Shown: piece after piece, positions 61,084 to 64,000 of the stretch
Position numbering within the stretch: the first letter of the stretch is position 1
Layout of the letters: each line of letters opens with the position of its first letter
Source of the DNA: Mangrovimicrobium sp033283385
GTDB lineage: Bacteria; Pseudomonadota; Gammaproteobacteria; Pseudomonadales; Halieaceae
Reading direction: 5' to 3'
Assembly: GCA_033283385.1 (NCBI GenBank)
Contig: JAWMQQ010000004.1
Span: forward strand, 301,846-365,845
DNA: 64,000 nucleotides
The notes under the pieces: generated by a model
The model's database searches: none
What the model saw: only the letters and a program-made list of their open reading frames with translations
Told to the model about the DNA's origin: nothing
Translations under genes and position numbers: made by a program

Positions 61084-62430
61084 ATGAAAAAACGCTATTT
61101 TGGCACCGACGGTATTCGCGGTGCGGTCGGGGAAGGGGTGATCACCCCGGATTTCATGCTCAAGCTGGGCTGGGCCTGCGGCCGGGTGTTCGCCCGCAAT
61201 GTGAGCCGCGGCCGCTGCCAGGTCATCATCGGCAAGGACACCCGGGTCTCCGGCTACATGTTCGAGTCCGCCCTGGAGGCGGGCCTGGTTGCCGCTGGCG
61301 TCGATGTGCGCCTGCTCGGGCCCATGCCGACGCCGGCGGTGGCACTGATGACGCGCACCCTCGCCGCGGACGCGGGCATCGTCATCAGCGCCTCGCACAA
61401 CCCCTTCGACGACAACGGCATCAAGTTTTTCACCGCCGCCGGCACCAAGCTGCCGGACGAGGTGGAACTGGCCATCGAGGCGGAACTGGACGAGCCACTG
61501 GTCACCGTCGGTTCGCGCGAGATCGGCAAGGTCACCCGGCTGGTCGACGCCGCCGGGCGCTATATCGAGTTCTGCAAGTCGACGGTGCCGGAGAGTTTCA
61601 ACCTGCGCGGCATGCGCATCGCCGTCGACTGCGCCCACGGCGCGACCTACCACATCGCCCCCAGCGTATTCGCCGAACTGGGCGCGGAGGTGGTGAGCAT
61701 GGGTGTGCAGCCCGATGGCTTCAATATCAACGCGGGCACGGGATCCACGGATACCGCCGCGTTGCGGGCGCTGGTGCTGGAGCGCGGCGTGGACCTGGGC
61801 ATCGCCTTCGACGGCGACGGCGACCGGGTGCTGTTCATCGACGCCGACGGCAGCGTCGTGGACGGGGACGAGCTGATTTACGTCATCGCCCTGCACCGGT
61901 TGTCGGTGGGACGGCGCGACAGCGGTGTGGTGGGTACGCTCATGAGCAACCTCGGCCTGGAGCTGGCGCTGCGGGCGGCGGGGCTGGAGTTCGCCCGCGC
62001 ACGGGTGGGTGACCGCTATGTGAAGGAATTGATGGAAGAGCGCGGCTGGCGTCTCGGCGGCGAGTCGTCGGGGCATATCATCTGCAGCGACATGTCGACC
62101 ACCGGCGACGGCATCGTGGCCGCCCTGCAGGTGCTGCGCGCTATTCGCGACAGTGGCGAGACGCTGGCGCAGCTGCGCGCGGGCATGACCAAGCTTCCGC
62201 AGACCATGATCAATGTGCGCACCGCCGGCGCGGTGGATCCTGATAACAACCCGGAAATCGCCGGTGCCGTGGACCGGGTAGAAGCAGAACTGGGCGAGCG
62301 CGGCCGGGTGCTGCTGCGCCCCTCCGGTACCGAGCCGGTGGTGCGGGTGATGGTCGAGGGCGAGGATGCCGGCGTGGTGCGGCAGCTGTGCGAGGCCCTT
62401 GCGGCGGATGTCGAGCGTTTTCTTGGCTAA
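61084..62430 (+). CDS. glmM: Phosphoglucosamine mutase
   Basis: 448 residues. Starts YFGTDGIRGAVGEG; phosphorylated Ser104 in SASHNPFDDNG; metal-binding DGDGDR; sugar loop GGESSGH; C-terminal RPSGTEPVVRVMVEG. Interconverts glucosamine-6-P and glucosamine-1-P for peptidoglycan. Six bases after folP, same operon. Confidence 0.96.
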   Translation: MKKRYFGTDGIRGAVGEGVITPDFMLKLGWACGRVFARNVSRGRCQVIIGKDTRVSGYMFESALEAGLVAAGVDVRLLGPMPTPAVALMTRTLAADAGIVISASHNPFDDNGIKFFTAAGTKLPDEVELAIEAELDEPLVTVGSREIGKVTRLVDAAGRYIEFCKSTVPESFNLRGMRIAVDCAHGATYHIAPSVFAELGAEVVSMGVQPDGFNINAGTGSTDTAALRALVLERGVDLGIAFDGDGDRVLFIDADGSVVDGDELIYVIALHRLSVGRRDSGVVGTLMSNLGLELALRAAGLEFARARVGDRYVKELMEERGWRLGGESSGHIICSDMSTTGDGIVAALQVLRAIRDSGETLAQLRAGMTKLPQTMINVRTAGAVDPDNNPEIAGAVDRVEAELGERGRVLLRPSGTEPVVRVMVEGEDAGVVRQLCEALAADVERFLG

Positions 62431-62498
62431 CGCTGTCACCTTGCCTGTACCCGCCTTCTTATGTAAGATTGCCGCCGCTTTTCAGGCCGGGAGGTGAG

Positions 62499-63239
62499 AT
62501 GCGTCGTCCGTTGGTAGTGGGCAACTGGAAAATGCACGGCTCCCGCGAGAGTGTCGCGGAATTGCTGCGTGACGTCCTGGCCGGACTGGGCGGTAATACC
62601 GCCGAGACGGCGGTTTGCCCGGTCTATGTTCACCTCGCCCAGGCCGTGGATGCCTGTCGCGGGAACAAACTGGCGGTAGGCGCGCAGGATTGCGCAGCGC
62701 TGCAAAGCGGCGCGCGTACCGGCGATGTTGCTCCCGACATGCTTGCCGACCTGGGTTGTACCTGGGTGATCCTCGGACACTCCGAGCGCCGCGCCTACCA
62801 TGGCGAGAGCGACGAGTTGATCGCCGCCAAGCTGGCCGCGGCGTCGCAGGCGGGCCTCGTTCCCATCCTGTGCGTGGGCGAGACCGAGGAGCAGCGCAAT
62901 GCGGGCCAGGCCGAAAGTGTGGTCGCAGGGCAGTTGCGCGGGGCGCTGGAGAATATTGCCACGCCCGAGGGCCTGGTGGTGGCTTACGAGCCGGTCTGGG
63001 CGATAGGCACCGGACAAACGGCTACTCCGGAGCAGGCGCAGGCCATGCACGCGTTTATCCGCGGGCAGCTGGACGTCGCGGGCATCGCCGCCGGCGCGAC
63101 GACCCGGGTGATTTACGGGGGCAGTGTGAAACCAGGCAACGCCGCCGAGCTGTTTGCACAGCCGGATATCGACGGAGCCCTGGTGGGAGGTGCCGCGCTG
63201 GTCGCGCAGGACTTCCTGGCAATCGTCGCTGCGGCGTAA
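62499..63239 (+). CDS. tpiA: Triosephosphate isomerase
   Basis: 246 residues. NWKMHGSR near the start with catalytic Lys11, ILGHSERR histidine, AYEPVWAIGTG with catalytic Glu, GGSVKPGNAAEL near the end. Start ATG at 62499 has GGAGGTGAG upstream; the longer ORF overlapping glmM is rejected. Glycolytic enzyme. Confidence 0.95.
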   Translation: MRRPLVVGNWKMHGSRESVAELLRDVLAGLGGNTAETAVCPVYVHLAQAVDACRGNKLAVGAQDCAALQSGARTGDVAPDMLADLGCTWVILGHSERRAYHGESDELIAAKLAAASQAGLVPILCVGETEEQRNAGQAESVVAGQLRGALENIATPEGLVVAYEPVWAIGTGQTATPEQAQAMHAFIRGQLDVAGIAAGATTRVIYGGSVKPGNAAELFAQPDIDGALVGGAALVAQDFLAIVAAA

Positions 63240-63278
63240 CTGAAATTGGCAATGCCTCCACGGGAGGCTGGATAAAGA

Positions 63279-63722
63279 ATGCTTCAGATTATATTGGTGG
63301 TACACCTGCTGGTCGCATTGGGCATTATCGGCCTGATCATGATGCAGCAGGGCAAGGGGGCCGATATCGGCGCCTCTTTTGGCGCGGGCGGTTCGCAGAC
63401 CCTGTTTGGTTCCTCCGGCAGCGGCAATGCGCTGACCCGCGCAACCGCGTGGCTGGTTGCGATCTTCTTCGCCACCAGTTTTGGCCTGGCGGTGATGGCC
63501 AACCAGGCGTCCGAGCCGACCAACGACCTGGGTATTGATATTCCCGCGTCGAGCGGGCAAGCTGCCGCCCAGCAAGCGGCGGACGAATTGCCGGCGGTGG
63601 ACGACGACGTCCCCGCAGCCAGCAGCGCGGCGGCCGACGCACCGGCCGGCGACGTGCCGACGATCGACGCGTCCGCAAGCGATGCTCCCGCAGGGGATGC
63701 GCCCCGGGACGAGGGCAAGTAA
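63279..63722 (+). CDS. secG: SecG preprotein translocase subunit
   Basis: 147 residues. Two membrane helices (about 3-21 and 52-71) around the conserved QQGKGADIGASFGAGGSQTLFGSSGS loop; part of the SecYEG channel. The C-terminal 75 residues are unusually long and Ala/Asp-rich, with no known role. tRNA-Leu follows eight bases later, the usual neighbour. Confidence 0.93.
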   Translation: MLQIILVVHLLVALGIIGLIMMQQGKGADIGASFGAGGSQTLFGSSGSGNALTRATAWLVAIFFATSFGLAVMANQASEPTNDLGIDIPASSGQAAAQQAADELPAVDDDVPAASSAAADAPAGDVPTIDASASDAPAGDAPRDEGK

Positions 63723-63729
63723 GTTTCAA

Positions 63730-63815
63730 GCCGAAGTGGTGGAATTGGTAGACACGCTATCTTGAGGGGGTAGTGAGCTATGCTCGTGCGGGTTCAAGTC
63801 CCGCCTTCGGCACCA
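63730..63815 (+). tRNA. tRNA-Leu(GAG)
   Basis: 86 bases including encoded CCA. Acceptor GCCGAAG / CTTCGGC, anticodon stem CTATC / GGTAG with loop TTGAGGG giving anticodon GAG (63764-63766), and a long class II variable arm TGAGCTATGCTCG. Decodes CUC/CUU. The 3' end is reused in the adjoining 78-bp tandem array. Confidence 0.95.
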
Positions 63816-64000
63816 TCCAATCAACGAGGCTCCGCTGGCGCGGAGTGCTCGTGCGGCCCTGGCCGGGCGCGTTAAGTCCCGCCTTCGGCACCATCCAATC
63901 AACGAGGCTCCGCTGGCGCGGAGTGCTCGTGCGGCCCTGGCCGGGCGCGTTAAGTCCCGCCTTCGGCACCATCCAATCAACGAGGCTCCGCTGGCGCGGA
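63796..64000 (+). repeat. 78-bp tandem array carrying copies of the tRNA-Leu 3' end
   Basis: Two full units (63796-63873, 63874-63951) and a third cut by the window edge. Each repeats the tRNA's last 20 bases (AAGTCCCGCCTTCGGCACCA), then a spacer with a CTCCGC-TGGC-GCGGAG hairpin, an 11-base copy of the variable/T-arm region (TGCTCGTGCGG), and a 17-base piece, beginning CCCTGGCC, that replaces the GTTC of the T-loop. Copies inside the array are identical where seen. The T-arm is broken, so these are not functional tRNAs. The arrangement resembles the E. coli tyrT/rtT repeats. Confidence 0.9.

Noticed and set aside
62388..62498. Longer start of tpiA overlapping glmM
   Set aside because: The extra residues do not match the family; ATG at 62499 has a strong GGAGG and gives the standard NWKMH start.
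63815..64000. Further tRNA genes in the tandem array
   Set aside because: The copies lack the 5' half, D-arm and anticodon, and the T-loop is interrupted, so they are tRNA-end mimics rather than tRNAs.

Overview
The window comes from a GC-rich gammaproteobacterium. Gene content (DUF3604 lipoprotein, PF20091-type hydrolase, DcaP-like porin, many SDR, acyl-CoA and Rieske genes) and the conserved blocks carA-carB-greA, rlmE-ftsH-folP-glmM-tpiA-secG-tRNA-Leu and groES-groEL suggest a marine oligotroph, possibly of the Halieaceae or a relative. That placement is inference. Genes are packed tightly, with many ATGA, GTGA or TAATG overlaps and frequent GTG or TTG starts.

Layout. 1-13.7 kb: end of a HupE/UreJ-like gene, then a catabolic stretch. 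It holds a DUF3604 lipoprotein, a cyclase-family amidohydrolase, two alpha/beta hydrolases, a TetR, a VOC protein, an AidB-like acyl-CoA dehydrogenase, a LemA-TPM-TPM operon, and a phyH-marR-quinone oxidoreductase operon divergent from an enoyl-CoA hydratase across a palindromic operator. 13.7-19.6 kb: SDR, RhlE-like helicase, haemolysin III-like membrane protein, cupin, PPOX flavoprotein, DUF1993 protein, aldo/keto reductase. 19.7-23.8 kb: porin, lipoprotein amidase and exported glutaminase, a plausible amide-scavenging set. 23.9-30.4 kb: MFS, MscS, stand-alone MgtE sensor, MgtE, Na/Pi symporter and an unknown protein. 30.5-32.7 kb: groESL with a candidate heat-shock promoter and a strong terminator. 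32.7-35.9 kb: an overlapping pair of an ATP-grasp enzyme and a 660-residue protein with a possible Cys-His-Asn active site, which I cannot match to a described system. 36-43 kb: small outer-membrane barrel, cbpA-cbpM, sulfotransferase, GT2, CDF exporter, TonB receptor. 43-48.1 kb: carA-carB-greA behind a leader with a promoter, a 19-codon ORF and an intrinsic-terminator-like hairpin. 48.1-50.6 kb: Fur-boxed feoAB. 51.1-53.8 kb: rubrerythrin, a cysteine-rich Fe-S protein and DUF3501, bracketed by REP-like palindromes. 53.8-57.3 kb: yhbY, then a TetR-Rieske-unknown-SDR cassette placed between yhbY and rlmE. 57.4-64 kb: rlmE, ftsH, folP, glmM, tpiA, secG, tRNA-Leu(GAG), then a 78-bp tandem array that carries copies of the tRNA 3' end and runs off the window.

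The best candidates for something undescribed are the tRNA-Leu tandem array (reminiscent of the E. coli tyrT/rtT arrangement), the ATP-grasp plus Cys-His protein pair, and the carA leader. All functional statements rest on motif recognition by eye; no database search was run.
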